Assembly: GCA_000827265.1 (NCBI GenBank) | Contig: KN834772.1 | Coordinates: forward strand, 124,001 to 188,000 | Source: Collybiopsis luxurians FD-317 M1 | Lineage: Eukaryota; Basidiomycota; Agaricomycetes; Agaricales; Omphalotaceae | Length of the DNA: 64,000 nucleotides | Direction: 5' to 3' | Shown: one piece after another, positions 43,385 to 54,854 of the stretch | How positions within the stretch are numbered: position 1 is the stretch's first letter | Layout: the number at the start of each line of letters is the position of its first letter | Position numbers and translations under genes: made by a program | Notes under the pieces: generated by a model | What the model saw: the letters and a program-made list of their open reading frames with translations, nothing else | What the model was told of the DNA's origin: nothing | Databases searched by the model: none

Positions 43385-45767
43385 TTATATAACGTGACTC
43401 GAGCGAGGTGACGTCTCTGCATGGCCTTTCGCGAATTTACCATTGCTTCTCATCTTGGTCAAAAGAGGGACTAGGTCGTCAGGTATCGGTTTGTTGAGCT
43501 ACGCCATCATCCGAATCAGTGAATGTAGACTTGAATCAAGTATGGTAAAACAATGAAAATACCTTGAAGCTCTGGCTGAACTTAACAAGATCTGCCATCC
43601 GCTTATCCATTTCAGATTTCACCAATGCTTGACGTTTTTCTATTAAGCGTCGCTTCTCATCGGTGACAAAGTCCCTGAACGACGGTAGAGCCTGCATGAT
43701 GCATTAGATCTTAATATGAGCGCGAAAGCAACGTCCGAAATACAACTACCTGAATGGGGGAAGATAGGATTACGACAGCCTGACCACATATGGAACAAAT
43801 CTCATTGAGAGATGGTTTTTCAAATACCAGAATGGCATTTTGAAAGGCGTCAGGGGTAAAAGTGATTTCTTCGCGACGATACCTCTTACATTCATGCACT
43901 ACTGCTGACCTTCGTTGCCCCAAACGGCGAGGAAAATCCATTGAGGATTGACGTGCCTCTCTGGTGGGAGGTGGAATAGCTTGCAAAATGTCCGCATAGG
44001 TCTTTGATATGTCGCTTAGCGGTAAGGTCGACCCCAGCGGCATCCAGGTGATCTCTCGTCTGTGACCGAAGTCCTCTAAAGGCTCCACCGTACTTGACTC
44101 TTCGGGATCGGCCCTCTCATTCACGGACGTGTCACGGCCAGTTCCCCCAACTTCGTTAGAGTAGCTGATTTCTAAATCATCGATGCTACTGCGGTCGAGT
44201 TTTTCTCCTGTAATTATACGCCGCAAACAGTGAGGTGAAAAATAAGTTATCGTGTCTTAGAACAACAGTCTTGAAGGGAAATACTTACGGTAGATGATAT
44301 GATTCGCATCATTGAAAAGCTGCGCATATCAAGTCAGCGAAACTGTAACTTAGGAGCTCGACACTGATTTAACCTTTGAAATCAGGGAATTGCAAATCGC
44401 AGTGTCATCCTTTCTAAGCTCAGGATTTACGTCGCCGAGGTCCCGCTGTTCCTGCCACGGTGTATAATGAAACTCATTATTTTGACGCCACCTTTCCATT
44501 TGCTCATTATGTGGGGTAAAAGCAAGTACTGTCTTTCCAAGATCATCTGAGAAAACATCGAAGCTCTACCAGTGTCGAATTTTATCAGAGGCAAAGGGTG
44601 ATAATATTTCTCCACGAAAGCATACCTCGACCAAAGAAAGGTTTGAAATCATCTTGGACAGATAGTCAAGTCCAGACTACAGATATATCCAATGAGCCAA
44701 GATATTATGAAAGCACTTGAGGTAGGACTATACTGCAATTCCATAAACCTTGTTGAAAATCAGTCGGCGGTACATTCTCGAAAGACAGAAATTACGATTT
44801 GTGATCCCACTAATGCTGTTTCCCTTTCTCCCTGTCTTAGTCCCGATGCGATTAAACGACGAGTGTTCCGTCGATACCCTGTGCAAGATTTCAGAATGGA
44901 TGCTGTCTAGAAAGATCCGAGCACCGTACGCACCTCCATCAAATAGAATATAGTGAGGATCGTCATCGACATGTACTGATCTAGGAGAAATTCCTATGAT
45001 GTGAAGGAGATGTGGATTTCTGGTGGATTTCTGGTGGAGATCAGGTATTTTACCGCGTTCTTCATTTTTCACATAGGAAACTCACACCAAACGTTGGGCA
45101 GAGCGGACAGTCATTTGCCAGTGCTATAATTCATCTTATAAGCTCGTAGATCCAGAGTAAGTCCGCTCAGATCGCACCTCTTTGGCTCTAGGCCCTTCGA
45201 ATGTCTGGATAATTACTTCGGTTTTACCCAACTTTCTACCGTTTGAATCACGATCACTAGCCTCCCCTACGCTGAAAGTCCATTCATTTCGTGTACTGAC
45301 GGTGTCCAGCAAACGAAGTTGAAACCTGGGAATCTTTGCGTTATTCCAGTTGGTAAGATCCACTGAACGTTTCACGAGGTGGCTACGCACTTCTGGAATA
45401 TTGTCGAAGGCATCCGCACGTTTATGGTGCCCATCTAAGGTAGCGTTAGCAAAAAAAGCACTCCGTCAAACGCCACAAACTATGCTTCTTACTATCCCCA
45501 GTAATAAAATTCCCTCCGTATATCTTGACATTGCGTGAGTGGGCAAAAAGAGACGGACTGAGGGTGGGTACATTAAATCCTGTTTTGAAGCCCCTACTGG
45601 ATTAACTCAAAGATTGAGACATACCCTGAGATTGACTGCAACAAAAAGGTCAGATCTATACCCATCTCCGAGGGTATGACTGATCTAGGAGACAGACTTA
45701 CAGAGTTGTTCAGGCCAGAGTATGATTGTCTTTGGTTTCTTTGTTTATGATAATGCTCTTGAGCCAT
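43385..45767 (-). CDS. Basidiomycete pseudokinase-like protein with N-terminal Asn/Gly motif
   Basis: Hand-splicing gives about ten exons in phase. It starts MAQEHYHKQRNQRQSYSGL, continues to RNVKIYGGNFITGDNGHH, and then to a kinase N-lobe-like part (NEWTFSVGEASDRD, KTEVIIQTFEGPRAKE, HWQMTVRSAQRLVNPHLLHI). The helix-E part follows (SQIVYGIASGLDYLSKM), then SFDVFSDDLGKTVLAF where a kinase would carry its catalytic and DFG segments. No HRD or DFG is present, so it is a pseudokinase if it is a kinase fold at all. The C-terminus is coiled and charged (DEKRRLIEKRQALVKSEMDKRM) and ends with a conserved-looking PIPDDLVPLLTKM, with the stop at 43385. The IYGGNF-type motif near the N-terminus is of the kind that precedes many mushroom STAND and kinase-like proteins. 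The family call is from memory of fungal proteins. Confidence 0.75.
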
Positions 45768-45839
45768 AATCACTTGTTTGAACTGCTGCCGCAGACAACG
45801 ATGAGGGAGTAGAAGCAGACAAACAATGGGTCGTGTTAG

Positions 45840-46760
45840 GGCTGTGTTAGTGCCGGCGGGCCGGCCTTCGCCAAGCCTTCGCATTCTGTCCGCGATTCCA
45901 CATTACCAGCACTCCTCGTATCCAGGGCCGTCGCGACGCCTCATTCTCCTTCGTCCACCTCTCGGTGCAAGAGATCGCGCAGAACTATCGATATATTTGA
46001 TCAACGATTGACAGACAAAAATGAATTGTACGAGACCTACATTCGGGTTAGGACCGTCATTCCGCGGTCTGATTGGAGAATCGTTGAAAGGGAAATCTTC
46101 ATCCTCTGTCGGCGAACCCAGTTTGTCAGCATTCCGTGAGCGAGTTGCTAAACGAGAGGATCAGCGTACCTAGCTTCAGGAACTAATTTGAAGAAGGAAC
46201 GCACTAATTACATGCTGGTCTCCCCCCGATACTGAAAAATCCCTGGAATTATTCTGAATCATCTGGGTCCAGATGGAGAGATCTGCGATTCGTCTTCGTT
46301 GCCAGAATCTATCAAGTCCTGCAGCTGCCAGTGCGTGACGCGGTGGACTAAAAAATCTCAGTGTAATGGATAGAGATTGAATGACTCGAGGACTTGCTTC
46401 TGTATGCTTTAAGCAGCTCGAGCACTTCCATCTCGTGCGAGATGGACACATTTACAACGTCTACGCATTTCGGAACATTCGATTCGAGAACACTCAATTC
46501 TTCCAATGATTATTCACCGTATCCAGTGCCATCGCGACGCCCCATTCCTCTTGCTCGTTTATCTGTCTGTGCAAAACTTGCACTATTGGTATGCGCGATC
46601 AATGATTGACAGACAAAATACATTTCATGAGACCTACCTTGGGGTCGGGACCTTCCTTGGTTGACCTGGAGATTCGCCGAAAGGGATATCTTCATGTTCT
46701 GTCGGCTGGCATCCATATCCAGAGTCCAAAATATCAATGAGAAGAAAACCACAAGACGAG
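45840..46760 (-). repeat. Family C repeats, second locus
   Basis: One partial unit (about 45890-46150) and one complete unit (about 46150-46720) are homologous to 39041-40265. The exon of the first reads RNADKLGSPTEDEDFPFN and ends at a GTAGGT donor. The 5'-most exon starts with an ATG at about 46712 (MDASRQNMKISL). The promoter flank contains CTGCTTTTATGCAGAG, matching CTACTTTTATACAGAG near 40325. A one-base indel between first exons puts them in different frames, so at least one copy is broken. Confidence 0.55.
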
Positions 46761-46931
46761 GAGCTGCTTTTATGCAGAGTCCTAGCCTCCCGAAGGTAGA
46801 TTAAAAACCTGGTAGCGAGGATACGTGAGAGCCTGAGGCCTGGGATCTTGTGTTCGACTTTTTAAAACTGACTAATGCTGGAGAACGGATAGTCTGCCTT
46901 ACTAGCAATTATCTTGGATGGACCTCCTGCT

Positions 46932-46957
46932 TTTTATTTATTTATTTATTTATTTTT
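46932..46957. repeat. TTTA microsatellite
   Basis: About six TTTA units immediately before the part of the STAND promoter that was copied to 42117. The copied segment begins just after this repeat. Confidence 0.9.
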
Positions 46958-47314
46958 TGTCGTGCAACATTTTCCTACCTTACGACTCATCATCAACTTG
47001 ATCCTCGTCCGTTTTATTTCTCATGAGATCCGTTTTAAAATCGTCGAGTCGACCTATGCGGCCCTTTTTTCCCTTGCAGCCACACGCATGCAATTGAACC
47101 AATACATACATATAGGCTGGGCTTCTTGATTGTTTTGTTTATCCCACCCAATGCAATAGTCGACGTTCCCCTTTCAAACCCAGCGATAAAAGTGCTGAAA
47201 ATCTGAAACGCGCTCACCAGTGCTACTGTTCGATCAATGCCAATTGCAGAGTAGTTGCATTCTCGCCATGCTGCTATCTATCCTTACTTTTTCGTTGTCT
47301 TCTTCCTCCCTGCC

Positions 47315-50300
47315 ATGTCCCTTCTGTGCTGTTGGTCGAAATCGGATGTGAGCTGTTCTGCCCCTTTTCGGCATCAAGGTAAAAATACGCCTTTTACAGG
47401 ACGCGTTTGACGACAACCGGAACGAGCAGGATGTTGGAGATCGGGATGGATCCAAAGGTCGACCCAGCAAAAGGGCCATGGCAGTAGATCCGCTTCTTTC
47501 TGCGCTAGCTATTGCAGAGGTTATACCCATACCTGTGGTCAACGTCATTGTTCAAGCAGCTATTCGCCTTATCGAAATGTGTAGGGTAAGATTGGACCTT
47601 GTGGTTTCGCGTAGGGACTTGTATGGATTGATTCTTTATAACAAATACAAGCCTCCTTGGAGCAGGCGGAAGAGCTGAGCAAACGTATCAAGGCTCTCTC
47701 GCTAGTTATGGTCGGAGGATTGTCTGAGAAACGAGCGGAGGATATATCCGAAGCTTTGAGGAGTGACATTGAGCAGCTGCAGAGGTACGTACAGCAGAAT
47801 TAGTATTTACGCGTACGTTAGAGTCTGATTAGGAATGATAGTAACCTTTATCATATCGAGCAGAGATTGCATGAAATATCCAGGCAGCATCGTCTCGTTA
47901 CCGTCCTTTTCAGAAGGACATATGAAGCTATCAACAAATGCCTTTCAAGGCTGGAGAGCTCCTTGGCTAATTTTGAGGTGTGTTATTCACCGGGTTGTGC
48001 GTCGATCCTTTCGATAGCACCATGTAACTCTCTCGTCATATCAATAGCGACATCGTGTTGAAAGAGCTCGAGATCAGCATTCGAGCTCAAAACAAGAAAG
48101 TCGACGCGACGTGGAAGAATACAGAGGATATCAAGGCAATGCCACATGTGCGGTTTTACACCCGAGTTCAAACAGGATCTCAAGTCATCTCGAAAACCAC
48201 GTTTCCCACTTCGTTCCAGTGTGAGACGAGCTCGTAAGGCGTCTCGCGAACCAACTGGCATCAGTCTCGAAGGACGGCGAAGGGGAACGCGCTATTGGTT
48301 CCCGGTGGGATGGGCAAAACCTCCGCTGGTCTCGCGATCATGGAACATAACGCTGTCGTCACGCGTTTTGGAGAATCCAATCGGCTCTGGACTCCCTGTG
48401 TAAAAGCAGAGTCTGTCTCCCTTCTCCTGGATACACTCTATGATTACCTGCGTGTTACACGGAAAACGGGGAGCACTTTGGAGTATATCCTTTCCGAGCT
48501 TGAACCACCGTCTGGTAAACTCCACTCGCAGCCTTTTCGGGTTTTGCTGCTTGATAATTTTGAAACGCCGCGGAATCTCAACGGTCAGGAACATATAGAA
48601 GTCGAGCAGATCCTTCGTTCCCTGATGCGCATTCCCTATGTTACTATCCTCATCACTATGCGAGGGAACCAGATTCCGGTGGAAGGATGGGAGAAAGAAT
48701 GGATCTCTCCTCTGGATTTGAGTGCCTCGATGCAGATTTACAAGGAGACCCACGTTGGAACAAGCGAAGAGGGGTTGTCCGAGCTGCTCGATGCCGTAGG
48801 TCACCTACCGCTGGCAGTTACACTGATTGCAAAGTATGCAGAAACAAACGGTGCCACTCCTGCAGAGCTTTTGGCTGCTTGGCGTTTGGAAGGGACAGCT
48901 ATGCTCACTATGGGCGACGATGACGCCGACAATATGATCAACAGGTCCATCAGACTCTCTATCGACAGTCCTCGCATGAAGCGCAGTCCCGATTCCTTGA
49001 AACTGCTCTCCCTTTTAGCGCTGTTTCCCGCCGGATTGGCCGCCGGCATGGTGCGCGAGTGGATACCCCCGTCGTTGAATTCACTCAAAGCCCTCTCGGT
49101 CTTGAACGGCGCTGCACTGGCCGAACAACGGGAGGATAACGTTCGTGTCATCCCCGTGATCCGATCTTATGTCCTACACCCAAGCCACACTCCTATAACG
49201 GCCGTCCGAGAGCACGTTCGCCAGATATGTTGCTCCCTCTTGGTGCAACACAAATCAGGATTTGGAGATCCGACCTTTCCTAGTGACAAGTCGTTCATTT
49301 CCAGCCAGGAGGTCAATTTTCAATCCATCCTCCTCGATGCTAATTTCCATACAGATTTTGGTTCCTCTGGGGTGGCACCAGAGATCCTAGAGGCCCCTCT
49401 CACACTCAGTCGACACCAGTTCAACACTCGCCGTCGACGTGAGCTGATTCAACGTACCCTAAACGTCACTGAACGAGCAAAAAATGAAAAATACGTCGCC
49501 AAGGCTTTAGCTTGCTACGGCGACATTTGCCTCGTATTAGACCAGTACGCCGATGCAATAGAAAAACTCGAACTAGCCCATGATAAGTTTCTTTCCCTCG
49601 GATCCACCGCCTCCGCTGGTCGATGTACACTAAAAATCGTCGAATGCAAAACGTTCAAGGATGTTTCGTTTGAGGAAAACCTCGCCCTCACCCGTCGAGT
49701 TCAGCCCGAGTTTGAAAAGGATGATATTTTCGGGCAGGCTGTATGTACGTTCGACCTGGGGATGGTCGAGTGGCAGAACATCAGCATCAGTCGAGATGTG
49801 GTCATCTCCCGAACATACCGAGACTGTTTGCACGAAAAGCAAAAGACATCCTCCCAGTCCCAACCCGAACACGACGAAATCCCTTCACAAGGCTCTCCTC
49901 TTGGGCATCGAAGCCGCCGAGCTATTCGCAAAATGCGATTTCGGAGAATACGTGGCCGCCAATCTCTCCACCATGTCTGAAATTCTCAAAGACATGCGCT
50001 CGTACGACGAAGCGTTGGGAAAAGGTCTGCAAGCTCTGGAAACGTTCAAGTCCCTGGGGAGTCCTACGTATGTGGCTAATGGGTTGCGCCGGTGTGGAGA
50101 GATTTTGTTTGAGATGGGAGATTATGAGGCGGCGAAGGATGCGCTTGAAAAGAGTTTGGTGTCGTTGGAGGCTTTGGATGACAGCCACCATAAGAGATAT
50201 GTTACGGCGAAATGTGAAGCGTTGTTGGACGTGCCGAAGACGAAGCTGAAGGATGGAGAAGGATTAAAACCGGTGATGCTTGGGGCTGTCGGTAGAGAAG

Positions 50301-50329
50301 CGTCGCCGAGAGAAATTGTGCCATCGTGA
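47315..50329 (+). pseudogene. STAND ATPase with TPR-like repeats, frame-disrupted
   Basis: Exon 1 (MSLLCCWSKSD, 47315-47347), exon 2 (47400-47580, with LLSALAIAEVIPIPVVNVIV) and two further exons form a helical N-terminus typical of mushroom STAND proteins. The ATPase follows: P-loop VPGGMGKTS (48295 on), Walker B VLLLDNFETP and LPLAVTLIAKYAE, like NB-ARC. TPR-like repeats follow (YGDICLVLDQYADAIEKLELA, ILKDMRSYDEALGKGLQ). Two breaks are visible. Before the P-loop a TAA (48235-48237) interrupts the frame, while the expected linker DELVRRLANQLASVSKDGE reads in another frame, itself preceded by TGA. Near 49800-49870 the TPR part changes frame. Unrecognised introns could explain the second break but not readily the first. 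It may be a recently inactivated allele or contain assembly errors. Confidence 0.7.
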
Positions 50330-50792
50330 AGCTACTGCTGCACGCGCTGCACCTCCAACTTGATTATGCAGGGAAGCCGCTTTAGGCAAACCCCGCGCGC
50401 GGTATGAAGCCCGCTACAGTTAGCCATTGGATCGATGCAGGACTCAGGACCGGCTGGAACATAATCCCAGATGCTCAGGCATCCTGCTCTATCATACGCC
50501 GAAGGCCGCTTAAGGATTAATGCTTCAATTGGAGATAGAGTAGAAAAGCCAGTATGATAGATAGTGAAGTAGATATACCTTACAGAAACAATACCACTTT
50601 TTTCGAACGAATGACATAAGTTGGGTATCTTTTTCCAGAAACGATGAAAATGCGAGATGGGTGGCGTAGACGTGTGAAATGAGGGAGAGAGAAAAAGGTT
50701 TCTACAATCAAGACAAAAGAGTAAATCACTCCAGTAGCGCGCAGTGAAGCAAACGTCTCCCGAAGGACCAAACACGATTCAGACTCCTTCTA
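50330..50792. other. Convergent intergenic spacer
   Basis: Lies between the STAND gene and AUR1, with both 3' ends meeting here. No further feature is supported. Confidence 0.5.
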
Positions 50793-52286
50793 CTACTTCT
50801 CTATTTCTTTCCCCTTTCCATTTCGCTGTGGAAAAACAAACCCAGCAGACATCGGACTCCTCCATCCTTCCTCTCCGTGATCGATGGACCCTCGGGCATC
50901 AGGTCCGCGTATAAGTCTAGCAATAGATGCAGTATGTCTATGCCCATTCCCGTTCGCTGCTGCCGTCGCAGCCGCATTCGATGTCTTCTCAGCGCCCTTC
51001 TTTCTACCAGCTTTCCTTGCGGGAGGTCGATATCCGATATCCTGTTCCTCATCGGCGGACCCATCCAACACCCCATCCTCCTCTTCTGACTCGGCCAATT
51101 CAAATTCCGCAGCAGCCTCTGCCATCAATCCTCGTCCACCTGCGCCACCTCCCTGCCGCGCAGTCCCATTGCGCAGCCTGTCCCGCGGCGCCTCCAAATC
51201 ATATATGTCATACTTGGACCGCTGCGCACCCATTCTATAAGCAGGCAGGTTTTCATTCGGCTTGATGGCGCCTGTGGACGCGAGGAGACCCAAGTTGGTA
51301 CCTGGAGGTGAAGTCGCAGCTGCAGTGCTCTTCAACTCTTCTGGCATAAACAGGTAGAAACACGTTGTTGCGAGACACGCCCCTCCGACGACATCAATCA
51401 GATAATGATGGGTCATGTACATCGTCGCCCAGTACAACACTCCCGCGTACGCCCAGACCCATTTCGTGGTGTGAGGGAAAAAATGCGAGACGGAGAGAGC
51501 TTCGAGGGTGGCTGCACCAGAGTGTAGAGAAGGAAATGCTCCGAAGACGAGCGGAGAGTTGCCGAATGCTGTGGTGTAGCCGTGCGTGTGAAAGAGCGAG
51601 TCTATTCGGATGAGACCGCCTGGAGAGCCTCGTACACCATAGTTGGCTGGGGTAAGGCCGTAGATGAGCTCGTACCAAGGTGCTGCGCACGGGAAGAGAA
51701 TCTGTACTATGACACCGGTGAGGAACATGTAGCCGAATGTCCTGCTCCAGAAATGTAATGCTTCTTTCGGACGGAAAAGCCAGAGGAAGGCGGCGACGAT
51801 GAAAGGAAGAGAGTAGTGACCGACGCCGTACGGAATCCAAGCGAGGATGTCGAGAATCGGATGAGTAACGCGGGTAAGGATGTCGGAAATGTTGGCGCCA
51901 TAGAGGACTGTTTCCAAGGTTGGTAGTAAGGAAACGCTTGGATTAGGCCTATATTCCAATGGGATAAATCCGTTCGAGTAAAAGGTGATAAGCCATGAAA
52001 AGACAGGCGTGGCTGGAATGAAAAATTGTGAAGTCAAAGGAACTAACAATGCGATTGCGTATAGTATCGGAATGAGGAGTTTATAGGGAAAAGGAGGAAC
52101 AGTCATTATCGTGAGCCAAAATGAAGCGAGAAGGAAATGGAAAATGTAGACTGAATCTGAAAGTCTCCATTTGTGGTTTGAAAGTTTTGCAAGGGTATCG
52201 CTTGGAGACAGAGACTTGTCCAGGCGACCGACAGCAGCGATAAATGCATTTAACACTGTATGTGCTGTCCTTCTGAGCGTTGACAT
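50793..52286 (-). CDS. AUR1: Inositol phosphorylceramide synthase catalytic subunit
   Basis: Transfers phosphoinositol from phosphatidylinositol to ceramide in the Golgi, an essential fungal step and the target of aureobasidin A. A 497-residue single-exon frame starts MSTLRRTAHTVLNAF. Multiple membrane segments run between residues 45 and 330. The PAP2-type active-site blocks are clear: FGAFPSLHSGAATLEA (catalytic His in PSLHSG) and THHYLIDVVGG (His and Asp), preceded by RIDSLFHTHGYTTAFGNSP. The C-terminus beyond the last membrane segment is long, hydrophilic and low in complexity, as in other fungal Aur1 proteins. All key residues are present. No linked sphingolipid gene is seen. Confidence 0.95.
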   Translation of the reverse strand: MSTLRRTAHTVLNAFIAAVGRLDKSLSPSDTLAKLSNHKWRLSDSVYIFHFLLASFWLTIMTVPPFPYKLLIPILYAIALLVPLTSQFFIPATPVFSWLITFYSNGFIPLEYRPNPSVSLLPTLETVLYGANISDILTRVTHPILDILAWIPYGVGHYSLPFIVAAFLWLFRPKEALHFWSRTFGYMFLTGVIVQILFPCAAPWYELIYGLTPANYGVRGSPGGLIRIDSLFHTHGYTTAFGNSPLVFGAFPSLHSGAATLEALSVSHFFPHTTKWVWAYAGVLYWATMYMTHHYLIDVVGGACLATTCFYLFMPEELKSTAAATSPPGTNLGLLASTGAIKPNENLPAYRMGAQRSKYDIYDLEAPRDRLRNGTARQGGGAGGRGLMAEAAAEFELAESEEEDGVLDGSADEEQDIGYRPPARKAGRKKGAEKTSNAAATAAANGNGHRHTASIARLIRGPDARGSIDHGEEGWRSPMSAGFVFPQRNGKGKEIEK

Positions 52287-53118
52287 GGCCGAGTCTAGGT
52301 ATATATGAGTTGGAAATGGTAAAGTAAGGTCAAATATATGATTTAAGCACCTCAGATGTCTGAATATATTCCAGTTCGTCCACTTTTATCAGAATCAATA
52401 GCTAGCAATCCAATTTCCGAGCGTGAAAGATCCAGCCAGAGAGACAAGGATATCGGGGGGTGAGGGTACAAGGAGGAGTAGGGAGAGAGACGGAACCCGG
52501 CGGGGCTTACACATTTTGTCTTTCCTAATTGAGTGTGGGAAAATCATTTGCCTATATCGTTTTGATGTTCAACAACTCCCACTCTGTCATCAACACAACA
52601 TTCCAATCCCAGTGCCGTTTTTTTTAGAATTATGGAATGAATTACAACGGTGGCAGGTGATAGAGAAGTATTCCACTTAAAGTTTAAGAGAGAAGCTTTT
52701 TTTCTCATCTTGCTCTCGGAAGGTCAATTAGCTTGCTTCAAAAGGTTGGTAAATTGGTGGTGGTTTGAACTTAGATGGTAAGGTCTCTATGCGCTATGAC
52801 CGAATTGGTAACAAAATGTCAACGAATGGCTGTTTAAATTGTGATTTCGACGACTGCTATCAGATTTATTGTTGATTAGTACGTCACATTCACTAGATCA
52901 GTTGACCCTTTTCCTGAATCTTTATACACGACCCGGAGGAGTTAAACTTGTAGATTAGCTACTCAACGCTTTGGCCGGCTATGTTATCTAGTTCACGTGC
53001 CCCGAGTAGGCTCAAACTCGACCATCATCATTGGACACCTCTTCTGGTTACTGTTCAACTTCCACTAAATCTCTGTGACTTGAAACCTAACCTATCCATC
53101 TAACTCACTAAAGCTATC
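52287..53118. other. Divergent intergenic region
   Basis: Contains the promoters of AUR1 (-) and the EthD-like gene (+). Short frames here have no family features. Confidence 0.5.
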
Positions 53119-53892
53119 ATGAGTGCCCCTCGAGTTTTCTCTAACGATCACGATTTTCTGGTGGTCATTCTTTCCAATAAATCTTTAGATGAACTTTCCG
53201 CGACTCAGGGATCCGGTATGTATCGGTGGATAATAAACTCGTTTCAGCAGTAACTCCATGTAGGAACGAAACCTTCTCCACTCTACACAGCCGAATCTCC
53301 TTCCGGGTCGGACTCTGACAGTACTTTCTCAGTCTACTTTCCACTAAACCTCGACTCCGAACTAGTACCTTCGCAGGAACGGAATATCCGTACGGCTCTA
53401 TCCATACTTGGAATTCAGTCGGATCCAACCCCTGCCATGCTGCAAGGGACGAATATCCGTCTTTATCGAGCTATGGGACCTGCGGTGTTGATGAAGCCAG
53501 AAGATTCCTATTCCGCTCTACAAACCAATCCACCGTATCTAATCTCAGTGTCCCTGTCACCAAGACCCACTGATGGCGGCGAAATCGAGGCAGACTTCAA
53601 CGCATGGTACGAACAAGAGCACATTGATCTTTTAAGTAAGGTTCCCGGGTGGATGGCTTGTCGGAGATATATGTTGCTTGACCATCTCAGTACACCTGCT
53701 TCTTTCGGCTCATCCGAGTCAGAAAAGCTTAACAACCCACCAACCCATCTCGCTCTACATGCGTTGAAGGATCTTGATGGAGCATTCAGCTCACCCGAAC
53801 ACAAGGCTGCAACGAATACGCCGTGGAGAACTAGAGTGATGAGTGAGATTGTCGCAAAGGAGCGGTACCCGTTTAGGTTGGTATCTGATTGA
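53119..53892 (+). CDS. EthD-like dimeric alpha/beta-barrel protein
   Basis: Two exons with an intron of about 50 bp (53218-53267) that joins ATQGSG to TKPSPLYT. About 240 residues. The C-terminal half has the pattern of the EthD/dimeric alpha-beta-barrel family: DFNAWYEQEHIDLLSKVPGWMACRRYML, where the W-Y-x-x-E-H segment is the hallmark. The first half resembles a degenerate copy of the same fold (LVVILSNKSLDELS). Family members are small-molecule-binding proteins or minor enzymes in ring cleavage and polyketide pathways. No pathway neighbours are present, so the role is open. The frame is intact. Confidence 0.75.
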
Positions 53893-54854
53893 ATTTCAAG
53901 CGGGAAGCTTTAGAGGAGGTACGTGGGCATCATTATGCTCTATAAAGTCGCGTCTCAATGAGTAGGCATGGCCATGGAGTGCGAGTATGTATCGGTTTTG
54001 GATAGGCCATGACAATCGGAACAGAGTGGAGTATACGCAGTCCTATTTGGTCCGATATGAATTTCGAGCGCGAAAATCGAAAACATGCTCAGTTTTCCCA
54101 AGCCTCAAAGGACTATCTTAGTATTTATGCTGCCAAGGAAGATTCTTTTCCCAGTCAGTAAGTCACTCGGAAAGACACGTAAGACCGTCGGCTGCAGTCG
54201 CTCTTCCGATTCGTGAGTGGCTTATAATCGAATGAGGATGTACTTTTGGGGAACGAGGACGACTTTGGAGTAGATAACTGAAGAAATTTTAACCTTGTTC
54301 TGTATGCATATGGTGAAATTGAATACTTTCCGAGTTCCTTTGTTTTACATATCTGGATTTCAACTTGGGGAACGTGTTTCGCTGGACTGTATGCAGTATA
54401 TACATACATTATACATCTGCAGCGAATTAAAAGATTTAGGTACTTGAATGTACACGTTCTAGCTTGGTCGTGTATTTTCTCGAATCTTCTTTCAAAGTAT
54501 CGGGTAGTGCATATACCCGTCTCTAATACTGATGTACATAGGAGGAAGTCGTCCCGTGATCTTCGTCTGATTCATTTCCTGTGGCATCCGACTTCCACAT
54601 GTTCTTTCTCTTATTCCACAACGTTCAAATTATCTTTGCTCTGACTTGATTTCATTACTGTCATTCACTGGTTTGCAAAGCATCACTGGAGCATCTGTTG
54701 AAGAGATTCGAAGGTTCAATCTGAGCTGCGCCAAGCAGCCATAGTGCTTCTGATATTGTGGTGGGCTTTCTGTACGCTCTCCTTTCTTTGTTCATCTTGA
54801 TATTCGACTTGACCTCGCTGTAGAAGCAGCCAGACGCCTTAACAGCTCTCTCCT
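53893..54854. other. Intergenic, no supported gene
   Basis: Only short frames. The last 200 bp are the likely promoter of the Ser/Pro-rich gene. Confidence 0.5.
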
